Origin: Reticulascus tulasneorum
Taxonomy: Eukaryota > Ascomycota > Sordariomycetes > Glomerellales > Reticulascaceae
Length of the DNA: 64,000 nucleotides
Direction: 5' to 3'
Assembly (NCBI GenBank): GCA_001557505.1
Contig: LSAX01000002.1
Location: forward strand, 3,658,001-3,722,000
The number at the start of each line of letters is the position of its first letter. The first letter of the stretch is position 1. Below, piece after piece: positions 1-11,800 of the stretch. A program made the translations under genes and the position numbers. The notes under the pieces were generated by a model. The model did not search any database. It saw only the letters and a program-made list of their open reading frames with translations, and had not been told where the DNA came from.

Positions 1-370
1 ACCTGACCCCAGAGAGGCACATTGTCAGGCACAGCCGCAAGACCCGTGCACACTGCCTTTTAGGTATGCTGACACTACAATGTGCCTCCGTGCGTGGGCA
101 ACACTTGGCGCGGTCGAACAGTTTCCAATAATTCAGGAATGAGCGCCGAAGTCAGGGGTTCGGTTATTCTGGCACTCGGCAGCCGGCATGGTAATGTTGA
201 TATCTTAGGTAACGGGTAATTCCTTTGCACGAGGTATATCTCCTTGTTGGCAGTAAGTCGGCCCCAACAAGCAACTCGAGGACCTACTTGCATGGCTAAT
301 AGCAGCGACTTGGACATAGCCGTCCGACAGTGCTGCGGATTTCCCCAAGCACTGCGATGTCCTAAGCGGA
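1..370. other. Gene-poor window start
   Basis: Base composition is ordinary here. A minus-strand open frame of 80 codons (75-317) exists but has no recognisable domain, no splice context and no homologue that I know. I see no supportable gene. It could be the flank of a gene outside the window. Confidence 0.4.
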
Positions 371-830
371 AATATTTTTATTTAAATATAATAAATTAAA
401 ATTTAAAATCTTTACTTTATAATAATTTTATAATTAAATATTAATATTAATTTAATTTTTTTATTTAATAAATAAATTTAATAATATTTTTATTATTAAA
501 AAAATTATTAAGATTATTAATAATTTAATAATAATAAACTTATTAAGTATATTAAATTACTAAATAAATATTTTTATTTTTATTTTTATTATATTTATTA
601 TTAATATTATTATTATAGAATTAGATTAGAAAAAGTTAACTTTTTATTAATTAAAAATAATTATTTTAAAAATAAATAATTATATTATCTTGACTTAATT
701 CTAAATTAAAGATAAATCTACAAAATTAAAAAAAACTAAACATTAAATTAACTATTACAAAAGACCTATAAAGCTATAAACCTCGCCTTATTATTTTTAT
801 ACTGACGGGATATATCTATTTAGATTCTAG
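371..830. repeat. AT-rich RIP-like block
   Basis: About 460 bases consist almost only of A and T, with sharp edges against normal sequence on both sides. No open frame survives. In Pezizomycotina such isolated AT islands usually come from repeat-induced point mutation of a transposon copy, and the second AT-rich block in this window (25787-27073) is a proven transposon relic. No terminal repeats or transposase motifs are readable here, so the parent element cannot be named. Confidence 0.6.
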
Positions 831-1128
831 GAATTCATTAATTTCTCTGGCCGATCTGGCCCTAGGCTTGGTGTGTAATTGCATTCAGTGGGGGGGCGAC
901 ATTGCGCCTAACCCGCCTATGACGCACTTGCAAAGAGTGGCTGGCGCAGCAAGCTCTTCTGTGATTTGACATTTTCATCCGTAAACCATCCAGTCAGGTA
1001 GGCTGACTGTTAGCCATCCTAGAAGAATTTATTCTTGATAATCGTTCATCCAGGTTCGAATCGTTTTTGCGACAATGAGATTGCTTTGTTGATATCAATA
1101 CATTCTCTTGACGAGACACCATTCCAAA

Positions 1129-3264
1129 ATGCCTCCCACGCCTTCCGCGCTGATACGCCTAAGTCGCGCAGGTCGGCCAGCTGCCAAAGCCATTCAGAGT
1201 GGCCGAAATGTGCCGTTCACAACGCCGCAACTTGTTAATTCATCGCAGAAGCGAGCCTTCCTGACGATATCGAAGTCTCCGCCGCTGCGGACACGCCTAG
1301 CTACCTCATTCTTCGAGTCGAATCGATCCCCCAAGAACAATCCCCTTATCCGTTCCTTATCAGGACGGCCTCTACCACAGGGGAGGTCTTGGCTTCTCAA
1401 TTTCGCATACCGCGCCGCGGCCTCTCTTGGCGGTACAGTTGTGGTCATTGGACTTGGAGTTGTCGGTTTCTTCATTTACGATGCGTCAACGTACAAGGAC
1501 CATACAACGCAAGCGGATATTGATGTGTCGCAGATAGCGTTGATGCCTCGAAGGGGAGGGCCAAAGAATCTTCCAATTGCCGAGGTTTTTATCGACGATG
1601 ACGACTGCGAAAAGATGAAGCGGCAAAAGGACAAGCCTAAGCTGGTGATTCTTGGTGGTGGATGGGGAGGTGTTGCTCTGTTGAAGGAGCTCAATCCCGA
1701 AGATTACCATGTCACCGTCATATCACCTACGAACTACTTTCTATTCACGCCAATGCTGCCATCAGCAACGGTAGGCACACTAGAGTTACGATCCTTGGTC
1801 GAACCAATTCGCCGAATAATGTCTCGGGTCAATGGGCATTTCGTTCGCGCAAAAGCCGAAGATGTCGAGTTTTCTCATAAGCTGGTTGAAGTTTCCCAGC
1901 TCGATGCTTCTGGCAAGGAAGTGAGGTTCTATGTGCCTTATGATAAATTGGTCATTGCCGTTGGATCCGTCACCAACCCCCACGGTGTAAAAGGATTGGA
2001 GAATGCATGCTTTCTCAAGGATATCGAAGATGCTCGGGAGATTCGAAATCGGATCATGCGCAACCTTGAGCAGGCCTGTCTTCCGACCACATCGGATGAC
2101 GAACGAAAGCGACTGCTATCGTTTGTTGTAAGTGGTGGTGGGCCAACTGGCGTCGAGTTTGCTGCTGAGTTGTTCGACATGCTAAATGAGGACTTGACGC
2201 AACACTTTCCAAAGCTGCTGCGGAATGAAATCTCAGTCCATCTGATTCAGAGTCGCAGTCACATCCTGAACACGTATGACGAAACACTTTCGAAGTATGC
2301 CGAGGAGCACTTTGCGCGAGATCAAGTGGATGTACTCACGAACGCAAGGGTGAAGGAAGTGTTGCCTGACCGAATCGTCTTCACTCAACTTCAGCCGGAT
2401 GGTCAGGTTGTCACAAAGGAGCTTCCACAGGGATTCTGCTTGTGGTCAACCGGTGTTTCTCAGACCGAATTCTGCCAGCGGTTGTCCGAGAAACTTGGGC
2501 CGTCGCAAACGAATCATCATGCTTTGGAAACTGATACGCATTTGCGACTCAACGGAACGCCTTTGGGAGATGTATACGCCATCGGCGACTGCTCTACGGT
2601 CCAGAACAATGTGGCAGACCATATTATCACCTTCCTTCGCGGGGTGGCTTGGAAGCACGGGAAGAACCCAGAGACACTGGAGCTTCACTTCAGCGACTGG
2701 CGAGCGGTGGCTCACGATGTGAAGAAACGGTTTCCACAAGCGGTAGGGCACTTGAAGCGCCTGGACAAGCTCTTTGCAGAGTTTGACAAGGACCAATCCG
2801 GTACTCTCGACTTCGGCGAGCTTAGGGAACTTCTACTACAGATTGACTCAAAGCTCACCTCGTTGCCTGCAACCGCGCAGCGAGCGCATCAGCAAGGCCA
2901 ATATCTAGCCCACAAGTTTAACAAAGTGGCGCGAACGTCGGAGGGCCTCAGAGCTAACGATGTTCGTGATGGAGATCTCGATGCTCTTGTATACAAAGCG
3001 TTTGAATACCACCATCTCGGAAGTCTGGCGTACATCGGTAATTCGGCTGTTTTCGATCTTGGAGAAGGCTGGAACCTGGCTGGCGGGCTCTGGGCTGTCT
3101 ATGCCTGGAGATCTGTCTACTTTGCGCAGAGTGTCAGTTTGAGGACGCGCATATTGCTTGCGATGGACTGGGCGAAGCGAGGACTTTTCGGTAGAGGTAT
3201 GTTGACCCCTTTCCAACCTGACGAGTTGTATGCTAACTCTGTTACAGACTTGATGAGTTATTAG
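1129..3264 (+). CDS. nde1: External alternative NADH:ubiquinone oxidoreductase with EF-hand
   Basis: Type II NAD(P)H dehydrogenase of the mitochondrial inner membrane that passes electrons from cytosolic NAD(P)H to ubiquinone without pumping protons. The ATG at 1129 (CAAAATGCC context) gives about 694 residues; the open frame also runs upstream from a TTG. A basic, Ser/Arg-rich presequence is followed by a hydrophobic segment near residues 100-118 (VVVIGLGVVGFFIY). Two Rossmann dinucleotide motifs are visible, GGGWGG near 176 for FAD and GGGPTG near 336 for NAD(P)H. One EF-hand loop (DKDQSGTLDFGE, near 553-564) has all the acidic ligands, as in calcium-dependent fungal external dehydrogenases. 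A terminal intron at 3197-3247 (51 nt, branch GCTAAC, acceptor TTACAG) is in frame and stop-free. Removing it gives a C-terminus GRDLMSY. This is the only intron seen. Confidence 0.93.
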   Translation: MPPTPSALIRLSRAGRPAAKAIQSGRNVPFTTPQLVNSSQKRAFLTISKSPPLRTRLATSFFESNRSPKNNPLIRSLSGRPLPQGRSWLLNFAYRAAASLGGTVVVIGLGVVGFFIYDASTYKDHTTQADIDVSQIALMPRRGGPKNLPIAEVFIDDDDCEKMKRQKDKPKLVILGGGWGGVALLKELNPEDYHVTVISPTNYFLFTPMLPSATVGTLELRSLVEPIRRIMSRVNGHFVRAKAEDVEFSHKLVEVSQLDASGKEVRFYVPYDKLVIAVGSVTNPHGVKGLENACFLKDIEDAREIRNRIMRNLEQACLPTTSDDERKRLLSFVVSGGGPTGVEFAAELFDMLNEDLTQHFPKLLRNEISVHLIQSRSHILNTYDETLSKYAEEHFARDQVDVLTNARVKEVLPDRIVFTQLQPDGQVVTKELPQGFCLWSTGVSQTEFCQRLSEKLGPSQTNHHALETDTHLRLNGTPLGDVYAIGDCSTVQNNVADHIITFLRGVAWKHGKNPETLELHFSDWRAVAHDVKKRFPQAVGHLKRLDKLFAEFDKDQSGTLDFGELRELLLQIDSKLTSLPATAQRAHQQGQYLAHKFNKVARTSEGLRANDVRDGDLDALVYKAFEYHHLGSLAYIGNSAVFDLGEGWNLAGGLWAVYAWRSVYFAQSVSLRTRILLAMDWAKRGLFGRGMLTPFQPDELYANSVTDLMSY

Positions 3265-3562
3265 AATGGGAGAGATCGCCTTTGAGAACCTAGAGGATTC
3301 ATATTCCGACGCTGTCTGGTTGTTGTATTGGGAGTTTGTAGGACATACATGACGATGCTGCGAGCAGCAACAAGGGACATGTTTGCTGTTTGGTCTGGTG
3401 CAAGCGCCAGCATAGAAGACTGGTCTAGAACGTTTCAGGAAGTGCAGAGACTAAAGTGTTTCTCGTAATTTTATTCAAGATGAACCAAATACCATGCATG
3501 CTTAGGTCCCTTTCCATGTGATCGAGTCTTGGAACAGTACATATATTCGCCACGAGGGTCGT

Positions 3563-5050
3563 CTATATTTTGAAATCCTTGTACGTCCACTTCTCGGTGA
3601 TCTTGGATCTTTGCTGCTTCTTGAACGGGATATGCCTCCTGCTTTCCACCTTGCCCCTGACCAGCATGCTCCGATACCTATCTTTGAGAAGGTTCCCCTC
3701 CGGCTTCAGCAGTCTCAGCGACTCCTGCAATTCGTCAGGAAGCACCAATTCCAAATCCTTCTCAGGCAGCTTGAACTTCCCCAGCTGTCTGCGCCTCAGC
3801 ACCTCGTCGTTCGCTTCGCTGCCAGAGTCGGACAGTTCCATCTGGGCAACGGCCAGGGCCTGCTCTCGCTCAGCAACCTCCCGAGCAACCTGTTTGACCC
3901 TGTCGGCTTGAGCATGCTTCCGCTTCGAGGCAGTCTCCTGCTTGGCTTTCTGTTCCTCTTCCTTTCGCCGCTTGATCTTGTTCCGCTGCGCCTGCGTCTT
4001 CCGCTGCTGTCGCTTAGCGGAGATCTTGTCGTCCTCGACACCGCTTTCAAAGCCCTCCCAGGCCGAATCTTCATCCCACTCAGACAACTCCGCGCGGGCT
4101 TCTGCGGCGTCTGCCTCGGCGGCGGACCGTGCCGCAGCCTCCTTCTTAAGCTGCTCGGCTTCCTCTGCCTCGATGCGCTTCTGTTCGGTTTCGATTGCTT
4201 TGGTACTCTCTTCTGCTAATCTGTCTGCGTAGTCGGAAAACACAGGGTTGTAGCTGTACCCGCCCTTGGGCTTCGGGATTGCCGGGACTTCTTTTCCGCC
4301 CACCGCTAACGAGATTGGTTTCTGCCTCAGCGATTTCGGAGCCACTTTCTTCTGCCTGGGTGGCAGAAACGTGTATAGCTTGTCTTCCTCTGCATGCTCC
4401 GCTGGAGCATCCCAGACATCAAAGCTTGCATCCGTCACTGTTATTGTAGTCTCGTGCTCGCCGTCGGCTACTTTTCGCAAGTGGGCAACCTCCTTGTGGG
4501 TGACCCAATTCGTGCGTTGCCGTTTGGCGGATGTGAGTCCATCTGAGAGCTTGTCACCTGGTCGTTTTCGAAGCGATACTCCTGATACAGCAGAGCGCTG
4601 CGCGATGATCTCTTCCGACTTCAGAGTCTTCTTGACATGTTTCGAGAACTTTTTGGGGATTGCTGCATCGCCGACTGTATCGAGAGTAAAGAGAGTTGCA
4701 GACTCCTTTTCAGCTGTTACACCACTGTAATTGAGTCAGCATACCGGGATTACTTGTGTTGTCTTTTCTTGTAGTGGACTGTCATACCCTCGTATAATCT
4801 CCTCGTTCAATTCTTCGAGGCCCTTTTGAACTTCGGTCACATCGACATTCTTTCTCCATGCTTTCTTGCCTTTCCGAGATGGCTGCTTGTATTGCTGTGG
4901 CGCATCGGTCGAGCTTGACAGGGGCTGTAAGACCGGCATCGTGACAGCAGAATCGAGCAGTCTCTTGGTAACTTCCTGAAGCAGAAGTTGAGGTTCTATC
5001 AAGTAAGTTGGTGGTGTTGGAGGCTCCATGTCAATTGGCGGGGCTTCCAT
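3563..5050 (-). CDS. nop53: Ribosome biogenesis protein Nop53
   Basis: Nucleolar factor for late 60S maturation (PF07767 family), which in yeast recruits the exosome cofactor Mtr4 to process the 7S pre-rRNA. Two exons, 5050-4788 and 4724-3563, give 474 residues. The 63-nt intron (4725-4787) starts GTATGAC and ends with CTGAC branch and ATTACAG. The first splice candidates (GTAATC, GTATGC) fail on phase; this one joins the frames exactly. Family signatures are RKGKKAWRKNVD near residues 60-71, LFTLDTVGD, a long charged coiled-coil middle rich in Glu, Lys and Arg, and the C-terminal RSMLVRGKVESRRHIPFKK. It is divergent from the Rab6 gene, with 364 bp between start codons. AAAATTTT lies directly against the start codon (5051-5068), like the RRPE element of ribosome-biogenesis promoters. 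Confidence 0.93.
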
Positions 5051-5414
5051 AAAATTTTAGAAAATTTCCCAGTGGAATTTCCTTATCGCCACGTGAGCTG
5101 CAGCGTATCTGGAGAGCCCCCCGGCTTTGCCCAATCCAATGACGGCCGCCAAGGCTGGATCCTCTAAAAGCGAAAGCGAGTGTCGACCTCCTTTGTCGAC
5201 TTCAAGAGGAATGTCCAAAAACCCGTCAACACTCGAACCCCACCATAAACACCCTCTCGACGTGACTTGCAACTGAAAACCGACTGCCCTGCTCTCCTAT
5301 CGACTCCGAGGCCACGTAATATTCTGCGAGTGCAGTCGGGAAGAAACGCGGAGCCCGTTCCAAGACCAGTCCTACGATCTTTTATCATCGTGATCATCGC
5401 AAACGTCGCCCAGT
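5051..5414. promoter_or_regulatory. Divergent promoter between nop53 and ypt6
   Basis: This 364-bp spacer must carry both promoters. AAAATTTT-type (RRPE-like) sequence at 5051-5068 touches the nop53 start. Near the other end, 5379-5402, the minus strand reads GCGATGATCACGATGATAAA, which resembles the PAC element (GCGATGAG). The function of both is inferred from yeast ribosome-biogenesis promoters. Confidence 0.45.
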
Positions 5415-6340
<926 letters not shown>

Positions 6341-6969
6341 ATGGCACGCGGAAATGGAACCGAAGAACTGCCTATGTAGTGAATGGGCAATAATGGCGGT
6401 GTATTGCCGCAAAGGCCTAATTTATTCCTAGGGCTGGGTATCTCAAGCAAGCATAGCGTGTACATGGGATGGAGCATCAGTTTGTATAATAGCAGCGGAT
6501 TATACTCCACGGTCGCTAGTATATACACCTTAATTGCTGTTTCTCTTTGCGTCTGCCCGCACACGTGGTCAAGCCGAAGGACTTGGGAACAGGCAAGCCA
6601 GCCAGTATTTCTTTGTTTATTAATCTTGCAACACGACAACAATAGCAATAACAAGCTCCAACAAGAAGAAAAGCATGGATACAGAGCATACAAATTGAGA
6701 ATAGGAATACATGCTAGTAACCCATGAAAGCGCGGCCTGTAGGTCACCTACCAATTATTTTAACTCACGTTAGGGGGGGTTGCCGGATGTTGTGGAAGTT
6801 AAGTGGGGGTTGTCGCCCATCATCCCATGTCATCCAAGAAGACCCTGCAGGCCATACCCATGCATCCATGCCATCAGCATCCTACGTATTTATTTGCCAA
6901 TCGTCCGGTCCTCACATGGAATTTCTAGGATCTGCACCAGATCTCCCAGAAATCAAATAATCGCCCATC
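6341..6969. other. Intergenic, no gene seen
   Basis: Stretch of 629 bases between ypt6 and kei1 that would hold the ypt6 3' UTR and the kei1 promoter. Overlapping short frames on both strands lack coding character. Confidence 0.6.
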
Positions 6970-7837
6970 ATGTCGTTCGGAAGGCTGCAACTTCGGTTAC
7001 CTCGTCCAAAGGTACGTACGAAAGGATCTTCAAAGTTGCTGGAGACGAAGAGCGCAGACTAACATGGGACATTCGCAGACCTTCGTCGGCTTAATCAGCC
7101 TCCAGACAGGAACGGAACTCATCTCGCTCTCACTGCTGTTCAACAAAGCGACTGGACTCTACGGGCTGCTCGCCATTCTCACGGGGTATTCGTTATCGGC
7201 ACTGCAGCTGTCGCTGTACATATATTCCCTCGGCACATTGATCCTCACGGCCGTCCTTTTGCCACACATCCGAAAGCAGACCCCGTTGGAGTGCCTAGCT
7301 TTTGCATGGCTTTATATCGTGGATACGGTTCTAAACGCAGCCTGGACAGGCGTCTTAGCGTTTAACTGGTATACGAAGAGCTCGGCGCTCGAAGCACACC
7401 CAGCCGGCGAGACGGCGGGAGGAGCGGATGCGCCGGCTGCAGCGGGTACCGCTGGCTTGGCTGTCGGGGAGGGAGCAGAGTCGAAAGCGCACATCGGGCC
7501 GCAAGAATCATGGGCGAGTCTCGGTCTGGTCGTCCTTTTTACGCTGGCACGGGTGTACTTCGTACTGGTGGTTATGGCATTCACCCAGCAGGTTCTCCAA
7601 CGGCAGCGGGAGATGGGATGGGAGCCGGAGAGCACACGAAAGACTGGATCTGAAGGCTTGTTCTCTCCTGAATCTCCGGATGGCGCGGGCTGGAGAGGAC
7701 GGATCGGGAGAATGCTTCTCGGGGTAGGCAAAGGCTACTGGCTCGATGAGCGAGACCAGGACTCTTGGGCGAAGCAGATGAACAACAAGTTCCGACACAA
7801 GATGTCGCAGGCGCCGAATGCCGGGGGTGAAGTATAG
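6970..7837 (+). CDS. kei1: Kei1, regulatory subunit of inositol phosphorylceramide synthase
   Basis: Golgi membrane partner of Aur1; together they transfer phosphoinositol onto ceramide to make inositol phosphorylceramide, an essential fungal sphingolipid step. The start is a short 42-nt exon (6970-7011, MSFGRLQLRLPRPK), then a 67-nt intron (7012-7078) and exon 7079-7837; total 266 residues. The PF08552 pattern is clear: TFVGLISLQTGTELISLSLL, GLYGLLAILTGYSLSALQLS, LPHIRKQTPLECLAFAWLYI and DTVLNAAWTGVLAFNWY form about three to four membrane helices. An Ala/Gly-rich linker follows, then a last helix (LGLVVLFTLARVYFVLVVMAF) and a hydrophilic tail. Yeast Kei1 is cleaved by Kex2; I do not see an obvious dibasic site in the equivalent linker. 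Confidence 0.9.
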
Positions 7838-8806
7838 AATGCGATTGGTCGACATTGATTACACGGCTGCCGTCTTGGCGTTGCATACAGCATGCATACT
7901 TTGCCTCTGCCCGATGACATAGCAAACGACGGCAAAGACAAGCAGGGACCTCGAAGAACGGGGGTCCTTTGCTCTGGGTCAAACAGACGGGACGAGCAAG
8001 AACGGGAGTTGGTGGCGCAAAGTTACACATAGAGGGTGCGGACGCAACCGTACGGTGTGCACTAATTACCTAACGTACGCGGGTTGTATGATGAGGCATT
8101 GGGGTAATGCATAGGTTGACTACATGTCGTGATTTCGGGGTCTGAGGTGGATCTCTTTGAAGGGACTGGCGTTATTATTCATGTGTCAAAGTCAAAGTCA
8201 TGACAAGCAGAAACTATAATTACCATAACATTAATTAGTAATGACATAAATTCCTGGTAGTCAAGGTCAATCGACACACCCCTAGTTAACCAGGCATGCA
8301 GGATGTACGTAGTTCAGATAGGCTGGACCAGCCCGCCAGATCCAGTAGCAGGCTATTATCAATTGGCCCAGGGAGTAATCCATGCAGCCCAGAGAAGAAA
8401 ACAGGAGGCAAAAGAGGCAACGAGGGAATTGGAGCACGGTATATTATGGCATGGTAAGATATTGGGGGCATGGGGTATTAGTTGGAGTGGAGGGGGAGGG
8501 GGGTGCCGGTCGGTTCTCGCTTGAGTGTGTTTCCAGGTGACTTTCAGATCTAGACACACTAGCCGATCACGCAATCGAAACCCATGCCGAGTAAAGTCCA
8601 TTTTGGCATGTTTTTTTGTCGTCTGCGGGGCAAATCCCGACACTGGTGACGGCAAGCGATGAGGTGCAGTGCCAATCCCGGACTGGGTGAAAAAAAGACT
8701 AATTAAAAAAAAGAGAGACACCATGAATCTCTGCTCTTTGACTCTCTAATTCTTCTTCCCTCCTCTTGTCGACTTGTCTGCAGGAGAAGAGGTTTCGAGT
8801 CTCACA
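7838..8806. other. Intergenic, sulfite reductase promoter side
   Basis: Space of 969 bases with no credible gene. It contains an imperfect direct repeat of GTCAAA at 8184-8200 and short pyrimidine tracts just before the next start. Binding sites for the sulfur regulator (CYS3/MetR) could be expected here but I cannot identify one with confidence. Confidence 0.5.
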
Positions 8807-11800
8807 ATGGCGACCAGCAAGATCCAGATCAGCACGCCTGAAGAGGCCGGTATGTCCAGCGCCCTACACTACCTACCTGCCCTACCTGTACTACCATTTA
8901 TTTCCCTTGCTCAATTGCCCCTCCAACCAATCAGCGAACTCCTATTTGACGCATTGGATCATGGCAGCTAACATCCGGGACTTTGTGCAGTTGCGAGGAT
9001 CGCATACCTCTCCAGCGACGTCGTCGTGTCTGTCCAGCCATCCCAGGCTACGGAATCCGAGTTTTCGTCGCATCTGAAGAGGTTCGCGAGCAGGAAGGAC
9101 CGAGGCTTGGTCTCCTCGGCCGCCGACTCTGTACCGGAGGTATGTGCCGTCTTGCCTTGCTCTGTCTACTCCCTCCCAATGCCAGCCTGGGGAGCTTTCG
9201 ACTGACATTTCCGTGTGCCAGATACAAACAATCAGACATAATGCCGACCCTTTACTTTCCGTCTTTGCGCCCATTCGCTCAGGCCGGCTCGTCTCCGTCA
9301 CCACCACCTCTGTCATACTGCTCCCATCCATTGCCCACCTCTACAAGCTCGCCAACTTCCCCGTCGTCCTCCATGTGGCCATCCAGCCCACTGCCTTCCC
9401 CGACTACTCCACCATTACGTCCATTCGAAACTCGGGATGGACTTTTCTCCAGTCTCAGTCGCTGCAGGAGGCCCAGGATCTCGCCTTGACGGCACACGCG
9501 CTTGCCCTTCGCTCCGGAAAGGGAGTGATTCACTTTTTTGCCTCCACATCCTCGGACGATGACGACCCAATTGCACCCGAGGACATCGACGCCGTCCGAG
9601 AGATTTTAGACCTCGACAGTGCTCGCAGGTTCCAGTCTGGCTCCATCCCGGGTGTCGGCATATATGCCGACGATGGCCGAGTGCCGGCGGCATCCGACCG
9701 AGCCGACCTGCCAGCGGATGGATCGTCCACTCCTGTCAATGGCGGCCTGAGTGTATCGGTGCTCGATGTATCCACGTCCAAGGTGAACTCCTCACGTGCT
9801 TCGGAGCAATCCAGTCAACACAGCGTATCGAGCAGCCCGCCGTCCGTGACGTCGGTTGCCACCACCATTGAGTCATCGGTACCTGTCGTGACATCTGAGG
9901 ATATTTACAAGTATGCCACTGCCATCTGGTCGCAGATCAAGAGGCTTGTTGGACGAGAATATGAACCATTTGCTTATTCCGGCCCGTCCAACCCCGACAA
10001 CTGCCTTTTTATCTTTGGCTCCGGGGCCAATTTCTTTGGGGAGCTCATTGATCAAGCTAGGACAGGTGACCCCTTTGCCAAAGTCGGCATCATTACGCCT
10101 CGTCTGTATAGGCCGTGGTTAGGCTCGGTACTTCTCGAGGCGATACCCAAGTCCGTGAAGCGAATTGCTGTCTTGGAGCAGATTCACCGAAAGACCACCA
10201 AATGGGGCCCCGTACTGATTGATGTTCTCACCACCGTGAAGAGTGGCTTTGGTGGCGTCCAGACTATTGTGGGATACCAACTTGGCTACATTGAATCAGA
10301 CACCGTCGACCAGGCCTTGCGAGGCATCATCCAAAATCTCACCGCCGAGAGTCCAGTTCAAAATCTTGAAGTGGGAAGAAAGGAGGCACCAGAGCAGGTT
10401 GTGGAGTACGGGCTGGAGCAGCCAAAACTGGAGACCGCCTACACCAAGATCTTGGATCAGCTGTTCGGAAAGAGAGTCTATATTTCGAATGCGCTAAGCT
10501 CCAAGCACGCAGGTGTTTCGTCGACAATCTCGGCCAGCCCTGAGTTTGGTTTCGGCTCGCTCTTGGCTCGCAAAGAACTCCGCGCGCAATTCATTAAGGA
10601 GGTGAAAGACGCCGCCAGCAGCAAGGCCTTCATAACAGATAATCCTCGCAGTTGGCTTGCTCGGTGGGTGGCCAATGCCGACGATCCGAAAAAGGCCGGG
10701 GAGATTGCCGACGATGTTGTCGCCCGATTGGAGACCGACGGCTCATCGCTAGCTCGCCAGCTTTTGTCGAACAAGCGTCTCTTCCGTAAAGAGTCCCTGT
10801 GGCTTGTGGGATCCGATGCCTGGGCTTATGATCTTGGCAACTCGGGTGTCCACCACGTACTGGCATCGGGAGAGAATGTCAACATGCTAATCATTGACTC
10901 GACCCCTTACTCAGAGAAGGCTGCCGCAGATGCAGCACGACGAAAGAAGGACATTGGCTTATATGCGATGAACTTTGGCAATGTCTACGTCGCTTCTACA
11001 GCTGTCTACAGCTCCTACACCCAGGTGCTCCAAGCAATGCTCGAGGCGGACCAGTTCAACGGCCCTTCCGTCGTGCTGGCCTATCTACCCTACTTCGGGG
11101 AGCAGGACTCGGCGTTGACCGTGCTTCAAGAGACGAAGAAGGCCGTGGATCTAGGTTACTGGCCTTTGTACCGGTGGAATCCTGAGAACGAGCAGAAGGG
11201 AGAGCCAAACTTCTCTCTTGACTCGGAGCGCATCAAGAACGAGCTGAAGGAGTTCTTGGCCCGAGACAATCAGTTGACTCAATTAATGAAGAGGCAGCCT
11301 GTTTTCGCAGCCAACCTTGCGCAGGATTTCGGTACGGAAGTGCGGGCTCAACAGAAGAGAAAGGCAAAGGATGCTTACAATCAGCTGCTGGAAGGCCTTT
11401 TCGGCGCACCTTTGACTATCTTGTATGCGTCAGACAACGGGAATGCCATGACTGTCGCCAAACGTCTGGGGAACAGAGGAAAAGCACGAGGCTTGAAGAC
11501 AACCGTCCTGGCTATGGATGACTATCCTCTAGAAGATCTTTCCACGGAGGAGAACATCATCTTTGTTGCCGCAACAGCTGGTCAGGGTGAATTCCCTCAG
11601 AACGGACGAGCACTTTGGGACGCCATCAAGGACAACACTGAGCTCGACCTGGCATCGGTGAACTTCTCGGTATTCGGCTTGGGCGATAAGCACTACTGGC
11701 CAAGAAAGGAGGACAAGATATACTACAACAAACCCGCCAAAGATTTGGACAGAGTCCTGGGAAATTTGGGTGGCAAGAGATTGGCAGCGTGCGGACTCGG

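Noticed and set aside
75..317. 80-codon minus-strand frame at the window start
   Set aside because: No motif, no splice context, and it lies beside an AT-rich relic.
4725..4760. Short nop53 introns of 20-40 nt using GTAATC or GTATGC donors
   Set aside because: They are below the workable intron size and out of phase; the GTATGAC donor at 4787 fits.
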